This document shows, one piece after another, positions 22,101 through 33,670 of a stretch of 64,000 nucleotides of DNA. A model generated the notes under the pieces. That model made no database searches. It saw only the letters and a list, made by a program, of their open reading frames with translations, and had not been told where the DNA came from. The position numbers and the translations under genes were made by a program. This stretch comes from Archivesica marissinica (Eukaryota > Mollusca > Bivalvia > Venerida > Vesicomyidae). Within the stretch, counting starts at the first letter, position 1; every line of letters begins with the position of its first letter. The DNA lies in assembly GCA_014843695.1 (NCBI GenBank), contig CM026404.1, forward strand, positions 83,631,787 to 83,695,786, written 5' to 3'.

Positions 22101-23606
22101 GCATGAACACGTGTCTCAGAGAGAGGATTGTGCAACCAGGTGTAACGGAACTTACTGCACCTCGAGGGAACGCCTACTTGTTGCGGAACTATTTCATAAA
22201 TTGATGTGTAGGAATTATATTTAACATAGAGACATTTGACTTGTAAATCTGTTGGCCACTATACAGGTTCATTTTTCAATTTTTAATGGTGTAATGAAGT
22301 TTATTAACTAAATATGTGTCGTAGACAATTTTGTAGACATTTTTTTTTCTCCAAAAAATCTGTTAGTTTAGATATCCTCAGCGTATGCACCCAACCCTAT
22401 ATTGCTTGGTAGTTGAGGTTTTCCCAACTTTATATATTTATATACATTAGCAATACCGGTAGGCATTTTATGATCACTGTAGATTGGGGTATGTAATTTT
22501 GCGAGTTGCATGTTTTTCATGTTACTGGGTCACTGTAGATAATCGTGAATTCATGAATTTGTAACGTAAGAGCGAAAATGAAGCGGCGATAGTTGTACTT
22601 TCTCCATTCGTTTGTATATTGTTGTATATTAATTGGGGTATGAAACGACAACCGGGATATTTAAAGTATAGTTACAGTTACATTTTATCTTTCATATGCA
22701 ATATGTTAATGAGGCATATTTACGAGGATACAAATCTCCATGACAACATAATCGCAAACCATTGGAAAAACCAAATACATGCTTTTCTCAGGCAATGTCC
22801 GATGAACTGTACAAGACGCGTCTAAACATTTATAGCCAATCACATTGTGTGACCTTAAAAACGTCACTCAAGGTCAGTGGTATTTATAGAGTAATGAACT
22901 GTGATGAAACATGAACTGTATATCTTACGCCGCTAGTAGAATCTCACTACATGATGCTATCATGAAAACTATGCCGTGAATGCATTCCAATCTACAGTTG
23001 TGCATTAGTTCCCTCCGCCGAGAGTTTCCCTTTGCTGAAAGTTTTATTGTTGTTATCGAACATTATATTGTTATATTTTGTATCTGCTTTCTGTTGTACA
23101 ATAATGAAAGAATTGTCGATATATTATGGGCATATTATACGGTCTGCTTTACATTTGTTTTACATTCAAAGTTGTATCTCTTGAATGTAGTTCAAAATGC
23201 AATTATAAACTGCATACATCAATACCTCAGTCTGTACCTAGCCTTGACATTATAAAATTTCTTGCCAAACTCAATCTCAAGTTTCGATTAGTTTGATCTG
23301 AGAGTAAATCTCACAAGCAACCAATCAAATCAATTGAGTGTGAGATTATTACCTCCAACACATCTCTATGCTGCATTATTTATTTTCTATGTTATGCTGG
23401 GTAATGGCAACTTGTGTGTTCTGTGGTGTTGCAGGATTACCAGAGTGTGTTTGTTTGCTTCTAAGAAATAATTGTAATGTTACACGATTTGCTATACAAT
23501 ATGGTGCTTTTATTTTCATATTTAGTTTCTCTCATTGTTATTCAAATAAAATGCATTTTCTCGACCAAACAAATATATTAATTCTTATCCTACCTCATGG
23601 ACAGCT
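22101..23606. other. 3-prime flank of the calpain gene, no further gene seen
   Basis: Presumably starts with the 3-prime UTR. 23248-23357 holds an inverted-repeat segment (ATTATAAAATTTCTTG ... GAGATTATTACCTCC) that looks like a decayed relative of the MITE at 24734. Short frames at 22619-22825, 22980-23255 and 23368-23616 have no family resemblance. Confidence 0.4.
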
Positions 23607-23885
23607 CTATATATAGATGTGGAAGTCTATCCCATAATTCCTTGTTTGAAACTATATATAGATGTGGAAGTCTATCCTTTTTTTTGTTTTGTGTGGGTTT
23701 AATAATTCCTGGCTGGTAACTATATATAGATGTAGCAGTCTATCCCATAATTCCTGGCTTGTAGCTATATATAGATGTGAAAATCTATCCCATAATTCCT
23801 GGCTGATAGCTATATATAGACCTTGCAGTCTACCCCATAATTCCTAGTTTTAAACTATATATAGACGTGGCAGTCTATCGTATAG
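23607..23885. repeat. 45-bp minisatellite, about 6 copies
   Basis: Unit with GTCTATCCCATAATTCCTGG and AACTATATATAGATGTGG. The second copy is interrupted by a T-rich insertion around 23679-23702. Confidence 0.85.
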
Positions 23886-24733
23886 ACATAACTGACATAT
23901 GGGACAGGAAACCCGTGGTGTTCGTGTTGGTACTAAACTCTACAGTAAGTAATCAAGATATTGAGGTACATGTATATATATTCTGCCGTTGTAATTTAAT
24001 CCTGGGGTATATTTTCTAGCAGACAAATATTACACATTTATTATTTGCTCATTTTGCTTAGTGTGTTAATGGTTAAACAGGTCACGCTATTTCAGAGCAA
24101 TATGTACTATTCCGTTTCTGTAGTAGCAATATTTTACTCTCCAAATATGGTAGTGGTTATGTGAATCAAAGAAACTACTTCCCTGTCTTTACTTTTGTGT
24201 TTGTTTTTCATATTGCTTAGTCATTGTACAAATCGCAACAACTTCATTAAAAGAATAAAGCGACAGTGCCCTCCCCTTGAAAGATTACCCAGGATGTTAT
24301 CTCCCCTACTTTAAAGTATCTGATTCTTCGTCATAACCACGCTGTCTCAGATTGCCTCAAACCGAATGTTTACCAAGCTATGTATTCATACACATTGTAT
24401 CAGATTCTTTGATATTCCGTGATTAAGGAGACGGATACGGATTTACGAATCGACTAGATTTCATTTACTTGTGCATATTATGATTTACAATTAGGTGGTT
24501 GGTTTTGTCTTCCCTACATTTATTGTTAGCATTATGTGACTGTTATATTCCTGTTGAAGCGTTTATACGTCCAGATTATTATTTAAGTGCCTGTCAAACG
24601 CTGTGATACGTTACGCTAATATTTTCATCAACACCTAACCTCACTGTATTATAGGGTATACACTCGTTTCAAGTAGAGTTCACTCGTATAAGATGTACAC
24701 TCTGATGCACACTGACTGCACACGATCTGGTCT
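23886..24733. other. No gene seen
   Basis: AT-rich, without exon-like open frames or repeats that could be supported. Confidence 0.5.
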
Positions 24734-24870
24734 GGAGGTTATAAAACCTTTCTCCAATCTCAAAACTCAGTTTCAATTGTCTGATTGGTTCACCTGACAG
24801 TAACACTCAGAATCAACCAATCAAATTCCTTGAACCTGAGTTTGGATCTGAGAAAAGTTTTATAACCTCC
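24734..24870. mobile_element. 137-bp MITE with GGAGGTTATAAAA ends
   Basis: Inverted terminal repeats GGAGGTTATAAAACCTTTC and the inverse of AAAAGTTTTATAACCTCC. It has near-palindromic interior halves around CAATTGTCTGATTGGTT and AACCAATCAAATTCC. Confidence 0.65.
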
Positions 24871-25115
24871 GACCCGGGTCTATCCTATCAAATCACAATA
24901 AATATGGACCTGAACGATGTGGAACATTTGAACAGTTGCTGTACATACTGCATGGAGGAACACCTACAGTTCTTTTCCGCACCATAAAAGCTATCTAGCT
25001 GTCGTATAGCAAAGTAACATGTCTCCCAGTTATTACATGTGCACATTGAATATTTAATGTACTTTTTATTTCCTTCAAGCATTTATTAAATATACATGTT
25101 ACATTGACTATAAAT

Positions 25116-25192
25116 GGAAGTCGTTATAGCGCAGTGGATGCGCGTTCGCTTCAGGTGCGAAAGGTCCGGAGTTCGAGTCCCGCATAGCGCTG
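25116..25192 (+). mobile_element. SINE family B head (tRNA-Leu-like), body lost
   Basis: GTCGTTATAGCGCAGTGGATG (box A region), an anticodon-like loop TTCAGGT (CAG) and GAGTTCGAGTCCC (box B). The acceptor halves do not pair well and a long class II variable arm is missing, so a functional tRNA gene is unlikely. The element stops abruptly at the MITE that follows. Confidence 0.6.
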
Positions 25193-25343
25193 CATCTGAT
25201 CAGGATCTATGTTGTTTGCTAGTGTTCTAGTTCAACTACCTGAATAGCAAACAGCGTAGAGCCTGCACAGAATATACCGTCTGATCTGGCTCTATGCTGT
25301 TTGCAAACGCGACTTTAGTCGTGATTGGCAGGTTACGGGTTAA
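25193..25343. mobile_element. piggyBac-like MITE, left end missing
   Basis: The right end ACGGG-TTAA (25340-25343) and the CTGATCTGGCTCTATGCTG module match the 2095 family. The left end is replaced by the SINE head. Confidence 0.6.
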
Positions 25344-25652
25344 GATGTTTCACTATATAGGAGTACATGAAATGCTTAGCATTATAATTACTATCTTCTA
25401 TTCTTTATTTTTGTTTTGTGGATCTTGCATCTATGTATGTAATTTTATACTATGTTGCCATTGTTGAATCAAATTAATGTGTATTTTGCCATGACATCAT
25501 CACGTTATAGCTTACGAAGCATATATCTGTTGCACGTTAAAACCCCAAAATGATCGGTACCTAAATATTTCTTCATCATGATAATTATGTTCATACGAGA
25601 TTACGATATTATGTTCACGTAGTACACGTTCATCTATGCAGGTTTCAGTTAC

Positions 25653-25737
25653 ATCAGGAGTGCGGTCTCGAGAGCTATTACACTAATGTTGCAAGAACTT
25701 GTTTCGCAATCGAGCGAAAATAAAAATTTGTATAAAG
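25653..25737 (+). mobile_element. SINE family B 3-prime fragment
   Basis: Carries GGTCTCGAGAG and AGAACTTGTTTCGCAATCGA, then AAAATTTGTATAAA. Head and body are missing. Confidence 0.6.
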
Positions 25738-25967
25738 TGCAATTTTGATAAAGAATTGTTTAAGTAAAATCATGTTGTTGCTGTGTATATGTTGTAATAG
25801 ATCTGAAAATATCATATACATAATATATTAACAAATACATTATTATTATTTATTTCTGTTTCACAAACATTTCAAAGCATCCCCATCTATAACAGTATAG
25901 CTGTGTATAATTGTTCATATATAACAACACACCAGACAGATTTCTCAAATTCTGCTACATCTGGAAC

Positions 25968-26158
25968 TTTAGAAAAAACTCCTGTTTGACATTCTATTTT
26001 TAGAACAAACTCTTGTTTGACATTCTATTTTTAGAACAAACTCTTGTTTGACATTCTATTTTTAGAACAAACTCCTGTTTGACATTCTATTTTTAAAACA
26101 AACTCCTGTTTGATATTCTATTTTTAGAACAAACTCTTGTTTGACATTCTATTTTTAG
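25968..26158. repeat. 31-bp minisatellite, 6 copies
   Basis: Unit with AACAAACTCTTGTTTGACAT plus TCTATTTTTAG. AACTCTTGTTTGACA is partly self-complementary (AAACTC-TTGTTT). Confidence 0.9.
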
Positions 26159-26489
26159 TGTTTCATTATTTTTCTCTATTAACGTTTTCCAGAAAAGACT
26201 TTCTTCCAATGATGGAGCAATCTCAATCCAACCCATAATCCTTTTGAATTCTAGTTCTTAGAATCTCTCGGTTTCTAGTTCTTAGAATCTCGTATAATTG
26301 CACATATCATTGTTCATGCCACTGATAGTTCTTGGCATGGAGAATACTGCAGCTGTGCTATATAGCAATACTATAAGTTATATAATCCTGAGTTAATAAA
26401 CTATTTATACCATAATGCAATATGTTATTATTTAATCCTAGATTGACGGGGTGTAATAATGTTTAGAAACACACCTGTACGTTTATGGG
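26159..26489. other. No gene seen
   Basis: AT-rich spacer between two arrays. It contains a short direct repeat (TTCTAGTTCTTAGAATCTC, twice, around 26250-26290). Confidence 0.5.
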
Positions 26490-29400
26490 AAACAATACTA
26501 ATAGGGGAACCATACTACTAGTATAATAGGAGACCGATACTAATAGGGGAACCATACTACTAGTATAATAGGAGACTGATACTAATAGGGGAACCATACT
26601 ACTAGTATAATAGGAGACTGATACTAATAGGGGAACCATACTACTAGTATAATAGGAGACCGATACTAATAGGGGAACCATACTAGTAATATAGGAGACC
26701 GATACTAATAGGGGAACCATACTACTAGTATAATAGGTGACTGATACTAATAGGGGAACCATACTACTAGTAATATAGGAGACCGATACTAATAGGGGAA
26801 CCATACTACTAGTATAATAGGAGACTGATACTAATAGGGGAACCATACTACTAGTATAATAGGAGACTGATACTAATAGGGGAACCATACTACTAGTATA
26901 ATAGGAGACCGATACTAATAGGGGAACCATACTACTAGTATAATAGGAGACTGATACTAATAGGGGAACCATACTACTAGTATAATAGGAGACTGATACT
27001 AATAGGGGAACCATACTACTAGTATAATAGGAGACTGATACTAATAGGGGAACCATACTACTAGTATAATAGGAGACTGATACTAATAGGGGAACCATAC
27101 TACTAGTATAATAGGAGACTGATACTAATAGGGGAACCATACTACTAGTATAATAGGAGACTGATACTAATAGGGGAACCATACTACTAGTATTATAGGA
27201 GACCGATACTAATAGGGGAACCATACTACTAGTATAATAGGAGACTGATACTAATAGGGGAACCATACTACTAGTATAATAGGAGACTGATACTAATAGG
27301 GGAACCATACTACTAGTATAATAGGAGACTGATACTAATAGGGGAACCATACTACTAGTATAATAGGAGACTGATACTAATAGGGGAACCATACTACTAG
27401 TATAATAGGAGATGATACTAATAGGGGAACCATACTACTAGTATAATAGGAGACCGATACTAATAGGGGAACCATACTACTAGTAATATAGGAGACGATA
27501 CTAATAGGGGAACCATACTACTAGTATAATAGGAGACGATACTAATAGGGGAACCATACTACTAGTATAATAGGAGACCGATACTAATAGGGGAACCATA
27601 CTACTAGTATAATAGGAGACTGATACTAATAGGGGAACCATACTACTAGTATAATAGGAGACTGATACTAATAGGGGAACCATACTACTAGTATAATAGG
27701 AGACTGATACTAATAGGGGAACCATACTACTAGTATTATAGGAGACTGATACTAATAGGGGAACCATACTACTAGTATAATAGGAGACTGATACTAATAG
27801 GGGAACCATACTACTAGTATTATAGGAGACCGATACTAATAGGGGAACCATACTACTAGTATAATAGGAGACCGATACTAATAGGGGAACCATACTACTA
27901 GTATAATAGGAGACTGATACTAATAGGGGAACCATACTACTAGTATAATAGGAGACTGATACTAATAGGGGAACCATACTACTAGTATAATAGGAGACCG
28001 ATACTAATAGGGGAACCATACTACTAGTATAATAGGAGACTGATACTAATAGGGGAACCATACTACTAGTATAATAGGAGACTGATACTAATAGGGGAAC
28101 CATACTACTAGTAATATAGGAGACTGATACTAATAGGGGAACCATACTACTACTAGTATAATAGGAGACTGATACTAATAGGGGAACCATACTACTAGTA
28201 TAATAGGAGACCGATACTAATAGGGGAACCATACTACTAGTATAATAGGAGACTGATACTAATAGGGGAACCATACTACTAGTATAATAGGAGACTGATA
28301 CTAATAGGGGAACCATACTACTAGTATAATAGGAGACTGATACTAATAGGGGAACCATACTACTAGTATAATAGGAGACTGATACTAATAGGGGAACCAT
28401 ACTACTAGTATAATAGGAGACTGATACTAATAGGGGAACCATACTACTAGTATAATAGGAGACTGATACTAATAGGGGAACCATACTACTAGTATAATAG
28501 GAGACTGATACTAATAGGGGAACCATACTACTAGTATAATAGGAGACCGATACTAATAGGGGAACCATACTACTAGTATAATAGGAGACCGATACTAATA
28601 GGGGAACCATACTACTAGTATAATAGGAGACTGATACTAATAGGGGAACCATACTACTAGTATAATAGGAGACTGATACTAATAGGGGAACCATACTACT
28701 AGTATAATAGGAGACTGATACTAATAGGGGAACCATACTACTAGTAATATAGGAGACTGATACTAATAGGGGAACCATACTACTAGTATAATAGGAGACC
28801 GATACTAATAGGGGAACCATACTACTAGTATAATAGGAGACTGATACTAATAGGGGAACCATACTACTAGTATAATAGGAGACTGATACTAATAGGGGAA
28901 CCATACTACTAGTATAATAGGAGACTGATACTAATAGGGGAACCATACTACTAGTATAATAGGAGACCGATACTAATAGGGGAACCATACTACTAGTATA
29001 ATAGGAGACTGATACTAATAGGGGAACCATACTACTAGTATAATAGGAGACTGATACTAATAGGGGAACCATACTACTAGTATAATAGGAGACTGATACT
29101 AATAGGGGAACCATACTACTAGTATAATAGGAGACTGATACTAATAGGGGAACCATACTACTAGTATAATAGGAGACTGATACTAATAGGGGAACCATAC
29201 TACTAGTATAATAGGAGACTGATACTAATAGGGGAACCATACTACTAGTATAATAGGAGACTGATACTAATAGGGGAACCATACTACTAGTATAATAGGA
29301 GACTGATACTAATAGGGGAACCATACTACTAGTATAATAGGAGACTGATACTAATAGGGGAACCATACTACTAGTATAATAGGAGACTGATACTAATAGG

Positions 29401-29736
29401 GGAACCATACTACTAGTATAATAGGAGACTGATACTAATAGGGGAACCATACTACTAGTATAATAGGAGACCGATACTAATAGGGGAACCATACTACTAG
29501 TATAATAGGAGACCGATACTAATAGGGGAACCATACTACTAGTATAATAGGAGACTGATACTAATAGGGGAACCATACTACTAGTATAATAGGAGACCGA
29601 TACTAATAGGGGAACCATACTACTAGTATAATAGGAGACTGATACTAATAGGGGAACCATACTACTAGTATAATAGGAGACTGATACTAATAGGGGAACC
29701 ATACTACTAGTATAATAGGAGACTGATACTAATAGG
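26490..29736. repeat. 42-bp minisatellite, about 77 copies
   Basis: Unit with GATACTAATAGGGGAACCAT plus ACTACTAGTATAATAGGAGACT. Copies are very uniform: most differ only by GACTG/GACCG or ATAATAGG/AATATAGG. Because 42 is divisible by three, minus-strand frames of up to 800 codons (MVPLLVSVSYYTSS repeated) are artefacts, with frame changes where a base is missing (about 27410 and 27495). Confidence 0.98.
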
Positions 29737-30910
29737 AACACAATAATATAATGGGGGAACAATACCAGGGCACAATAATATAATAGGGGAACAATACCAG
29801 GACACAATAATATAATAGGGGAACAATACCAGGACACAATATTATAATAGGGGAACAATACCAGGACACAATAATATAATAGGGGAACAATACCAGGACA
29901 CAATAATATAATAGGGGAACACTGTCAGGACACAATAATATAATAGGGGAACTCTGTCAGGACACAATAATATAATAGGGGAACACTGTCAGGACACAAT
30001 AATATAATAGGGGAACACTGTCAGGACACAATAATATAAACGGGGAACAATACCAGGGCACACTAATATAATTGGGGAACAATACCAGGACACAATAATA
30101 TAATAGGGGAACAATACCAGGACACAATAATATAATAGGGGACCAATACCAGGACACAATAATATAATAGGGGAACAATACCAGGACACACTAATATAAT
30201 TGGGGAACAATACCAGGACACAATAATATAATAGGGGAACAATACCAGGACACAATAATATAATAGGGGAACAATACCAGGACACAATAATATAATAGGG
30301 GAACACTGTCAGGACACAATAATATAATAGGGGAACAATACCAGGACACACTAATATAATTGGGGAACAATACCAGGACACAATAATATAATAGGGGAAC
30401 AATACCAGGACAATAATATAATAGGGGAACAATACCAGGACACAATAATATAATAGGGGAACAATACCAGGACACACTAATATAATTGGGGAACAATACC
30501 AGGACACAATAATATAATAGGGGAACAATACCAGGACACACTAATATAATTGGGGAACAATACCAGGACACAATAATATAATAGGGGAACAATACCAGGA
30601 CACAATAATATAATAGGGGAACAATACCAGGACACAATAATATAATAGGGGAACAATACCAGGGCACAATAATATAATAGGGGAACAATACCAGGACACA
30701 ATATAATTGGGGAACAATACCAGGACACAATAATATAATAGGGGAACAATACCAGGACACAATAATATAATTGGGGAACAATACCAGGACACAATAATAT
30801 AATAGGGGAACAATACCAGGACACAATAATATAATAGGGGAACAATACCAGGACACAATAATATAATTGGGGAACAATACCAGGGGACAATAATATAATA
30901 GGGAACAATG
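29737..30910. repeat. 32-bp minisatellite, about 36 copies, related to the 42-bp array
   Basis: Unit CACAATAATATAATAGGGG plus AACAATACCAGGA, with variants ACTGTC and TAATTGGGG. It starts directly at the end of the 42-bp array and shares its TAATAGGGGAACNATAC core. The minus-strand frames are repeat translations. Confidence 0.97.
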
Positions 30911-31039
30911 CCAGGAGACAAGAGAAACGTGTGTTTTGTTGGGGGCGTGGTATCTCGTCGATCTACCTGTGGGTAGTGGTGGATCTTGTGAACTGTTGGA
31001 TACGTTCCCGGATTTTGTAGAACATTGTGGCCCTGGACA

Positions 31040-31225
31040 TGCTCCACCTGTGTTATAGTGTGACCCACTGCAGTTCACCCACCAACTCGGTGACATTGTT
31101 GAAGCTTATCTGCCAATCCCGATCCCATTGTTATAGATTGTCTACGTTCTGTTGGAGCTGCTGCGCACCTCTCGGGCTCCTAATGATCCCGTACACCAGG
31201 ACACCGTCAACATATAGGCGGGATT
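31040..31225 (-). pseudogene. Non-LTR retrotransposon reverse transcriptase fragment
   Basis: The minus strand reads RLYVDGVLVYGIIRSPRGAQ and, after an in-frame stop, QWDRDWQISFN. This matches the reverse-transcriptase catalytic segment of LINEs (usually L-Y-A-D-D ... I-x-S-x-x-D-x-x-x-L-Q ... W-x-x-x-W-x-M-x-F-N). The second catalytic Asp is replaced by Gly (YVDG), and a TAA interrupts the frame, so this is dead. Confidence 0.7.
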
Positions 31226-31255
31226 AGCCTTGGTAAGTAAGTAAGTAAAAGTAAG

Positions 31256-31294
31256 TGGGTAGGGTAGGGTGGGTAGGGTAGGGTAGGGTAGGGT
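31256..31294. repeat. Short (TAGGG)n tract
   Basis: About seven GGGTA pentamers with one GGGTGGGTA interruption, next to GTAAGTAAGTAAG. It is G-quadruplex prone. It differs from the TTAGGG hexamer expected at molluscan telomeres. Confidence 0.8.
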
Positions 31295-31371
31295 AAAGAA
31301 AGTAAAGTAAATTTTTTATTATAGTGACATGTGTATTAACATAGTATTAGTTGCACTACATGAACAAATAA

Positions 31372-31501
31372 ATATAGCACCCGACCCAATGGACCTATAA
31401 GTCACCTGAATATTAAATCGTTATAAATAACAGTGTATATAGCACCCGACCCAATGGATCTATAAGTCAACTGAATATTAAATCGTTATAAATAACAGTG
31501 T
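31372..31501. repeat. 65-bp tandem duplication
   Basis: Two adjacent copies (31372-31436 and 31437-31501) that include ATATAGCACCCGACCCAATG. They differ at about two positions. Confidence 0.9.
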
Positions 31502-31582
31502 ATATAAGTCACGGTGATTACATTAACAATAAGTTATTCAGTCATTATACGTATGGCCGTAATAAAATTAGCACTCTATCAG

Positions 31583-31764
31583 TTGGGACTTTAAACCGAG
31601 GTCTCGTGTTTGTGATTTACACCGTGCAGGTAAAAGAACCAGAGGAGACTCTGGAATGGGTCTCTGTCTGTATCATTGCACTATCCTCCAAAGATCTAAA
31701 ATTACTAATCTCTTCAGGAGGCGCCGTCATATGGGCAACCGGTAGCGACGATAAATAAACGTAA
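31583..31764 (+). mobile_element. SINE family A, 5-prime truncated
   Basis: The body from GGGACTTTAAACCGAGG to GGTAGCGACGATAAATAAACG is present; the tRNA head is absent. It is one of only two + strand copies. It overlaps a spurious 86-codon frame. Confidence 0.8.
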
Positions 31765-31923
31765 ACAACATTCAAGAAATAAATAGCTTCCATCTCCATT
31801 CCAAAAATCATTCCCTATAAAGTTTCAACGTATGGTTTAAATATGAGTACATCAGTTCAGTCAAAGACAGATAAAATATGTCTATTATGTAGGTCAGACC
31901 AAAGGATAAGATTAAAATTGGCA

Positions 31924-31930
31924 TATAAAA
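31924..31930 (+). promoter_or_regulatory. Candidate TATA box of the prokineticin-like gene
   Basis: TATAAAA lies 75 bases before the ATG at 32005. A start about 30 bases downstream would give a short 5-prime UTR. Position and motif only; AT-rich surroundings make chance occurrence possible. Confidence 0.35.
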
Positions 31931-32004
31931 TCTTAAAATTACGTTCGACAAGTCATTTAAGATAAATATACCAAGGTTAGACTGCTCTACAGTTGTCAAC
32001 TACT

Positions 32005-32061
32005 ATGAAGATTTTGTTTGTAATATCTCTAACAGTTGGCTGTTTACATAGCCTCTGTGTG
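32005..32061 (+). CDS. Prokineticin-like gene exon 1, signal peptide
   Basis: ATG AAG ATT starts 19 codons of mostly hydrophobic residues, followed by the donor GTGAGT, phase 0. A frame extended upstream would start at a TTG, so the ATG at 32005 is preferred. A TATA-like motif lies 75 bases upstream. Confidence 0.75.
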
Positions 32062-33634
32062 GTGAGTGTATTATCTTTACGTTATACTACTGTTCAAACT
32101 GTGTCAATGATCATGTTCATGATGCAGTATAACACTATATATATATATATATTCATTTTTGTGGTAGAAACACGTTTTAAAATAAATAAAGTTAAAAAAA
32201 ACCCAACAAAACACGTTTTCCTTAAGGGAGAACTTCTTTTACGATGTGCTAGATATTGACCCAAAAGTAAACAATTACGTTACGGTCAGCACGCCTTTCT
32301 CTTTTAAAATTGACTGTTGGCCCCACATCCGAGGCTTAAAAATAGAACTGTAAATCCACACATTTTACAGACGGATCTGTAGTCCAGTGGTAACACGCTG
32401 GATTGGTAATCCAGGGATCGCAGGTTCGATCCCCCGTCTGATCCTAATAAAATGAACAGTCTTTCAGGACTTCGGACTTTAAACCAAGGTCTCGTGTCGG
32501 TGCTTTACACCGTGCACGTAAAAGAACCAGAGGAGACTCAGGAATGTGTCTGTATCATTGTACTATCCTCCAAAATGTAAAATTACTAATCTCTTCAGGA
32601 GGCGCCGCTCATATGTGCAACCGGTAGCGACGATAAATAAACGTAAAACACACACATTTTATGCGACAACTTGACATTTTCTTACTGTCCAGAAATATCC
32701 TGCTAGATGATAGTTCCATTAATAAAATATCATTGTGGTTCCTTAAATATGTTGAGTTATCGTCTAAGATCATGTATCGAGTTGTTCTCCGCCAATAAGA
32801 CAGGATAATTCAACCGCTCATGAATGTAATGTTCTATCGTGTTTCCTCCCCGTCGTCATGACAATTCGACATGGCAGACGCCAACAACCAAATGTACAAC
32901 TGATGCGGAAGCGAACGGAATACATCTGACGAGAAGGTGGACACGGTACAAAAGTTGCGGATATAACTTGTGCGAACAGGCTGGCGGAAAGATACAGCTG
33001 GTGCGTACGGAAGCTGGCAAGATATAACTGGTACGTGCAGAGGCTGGCATGGTGCAACTTGTGCGGAGGCTGCTGACATGATCAAACTGATGCGGAGGCA
33101 ACCCGGATACAACTGACGAGGAGGTGGACAGAAGGCTATACAAATGTATAAAACATTACATGGAGCTGCTCCAGACTATTTAAAATCGTCCTTCACTTTT
33201 ATTTCTGATATACATCCTAGAATTCTTAGATCAACCTCAGAATATCAATTATACACACCAAGACCAAATTGTGAATTATTTCGTAATACATTTGAATTTT
33301 CAGGATCATCTATTTGGAATTCATTGCCTCACTCAGTTCAAAATGCTCCAACTATCCAACAGTTCAAAATGCTCTACTTAAAGTGGAACTATAACAATTC
33401 AAACTAATCGCGTACTTCTACTGTTATTATAAACGTGTATTGCCATTGCTATATTTATTAGAATCGGAAAATTGCTGTCTTTAAGTTGATTTTTCAGCTT
33501 TTACATTGCTATATTATTCCAATGTGCAGTTCTCACTTATAGTGCTATCTTGTTATTGAATTTGATTGTATATATGTTGAGGGCCTCATGGTAGATTAAC
33601 TTTTGTTAAATGAGTACTCTCGTTAAATAAAGTC

Positions 33635-33670
<36 letters not shown>

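Noticed and set aside
25116..25192. Functional tRNA-Leu gene
   Set aside because: No pairing acceptor stem, no long variable arm; same head occurs in SINE family B copies at 57832 and 62052.
26463..30178. Minus-strand frames up to 800 codons resembling a hydrophobic repeat protein
   Set aside because: Exact 14-residue period equals the 42-bp unit; no start context, no non-repeat domain, frame changes at unit-length slips.
31256..31294. Interstitial telomere
   Set aside because: The unit is the pentamer TAGGG, too short and not the TTAGGG hexamer expected for molluscs.
32368..32450. Functional tRNA-Thr gene
   Set aside because: The cloverleaf-like head is continuous with a SINE body and tail bounded by an 11-bp target-site duplication.
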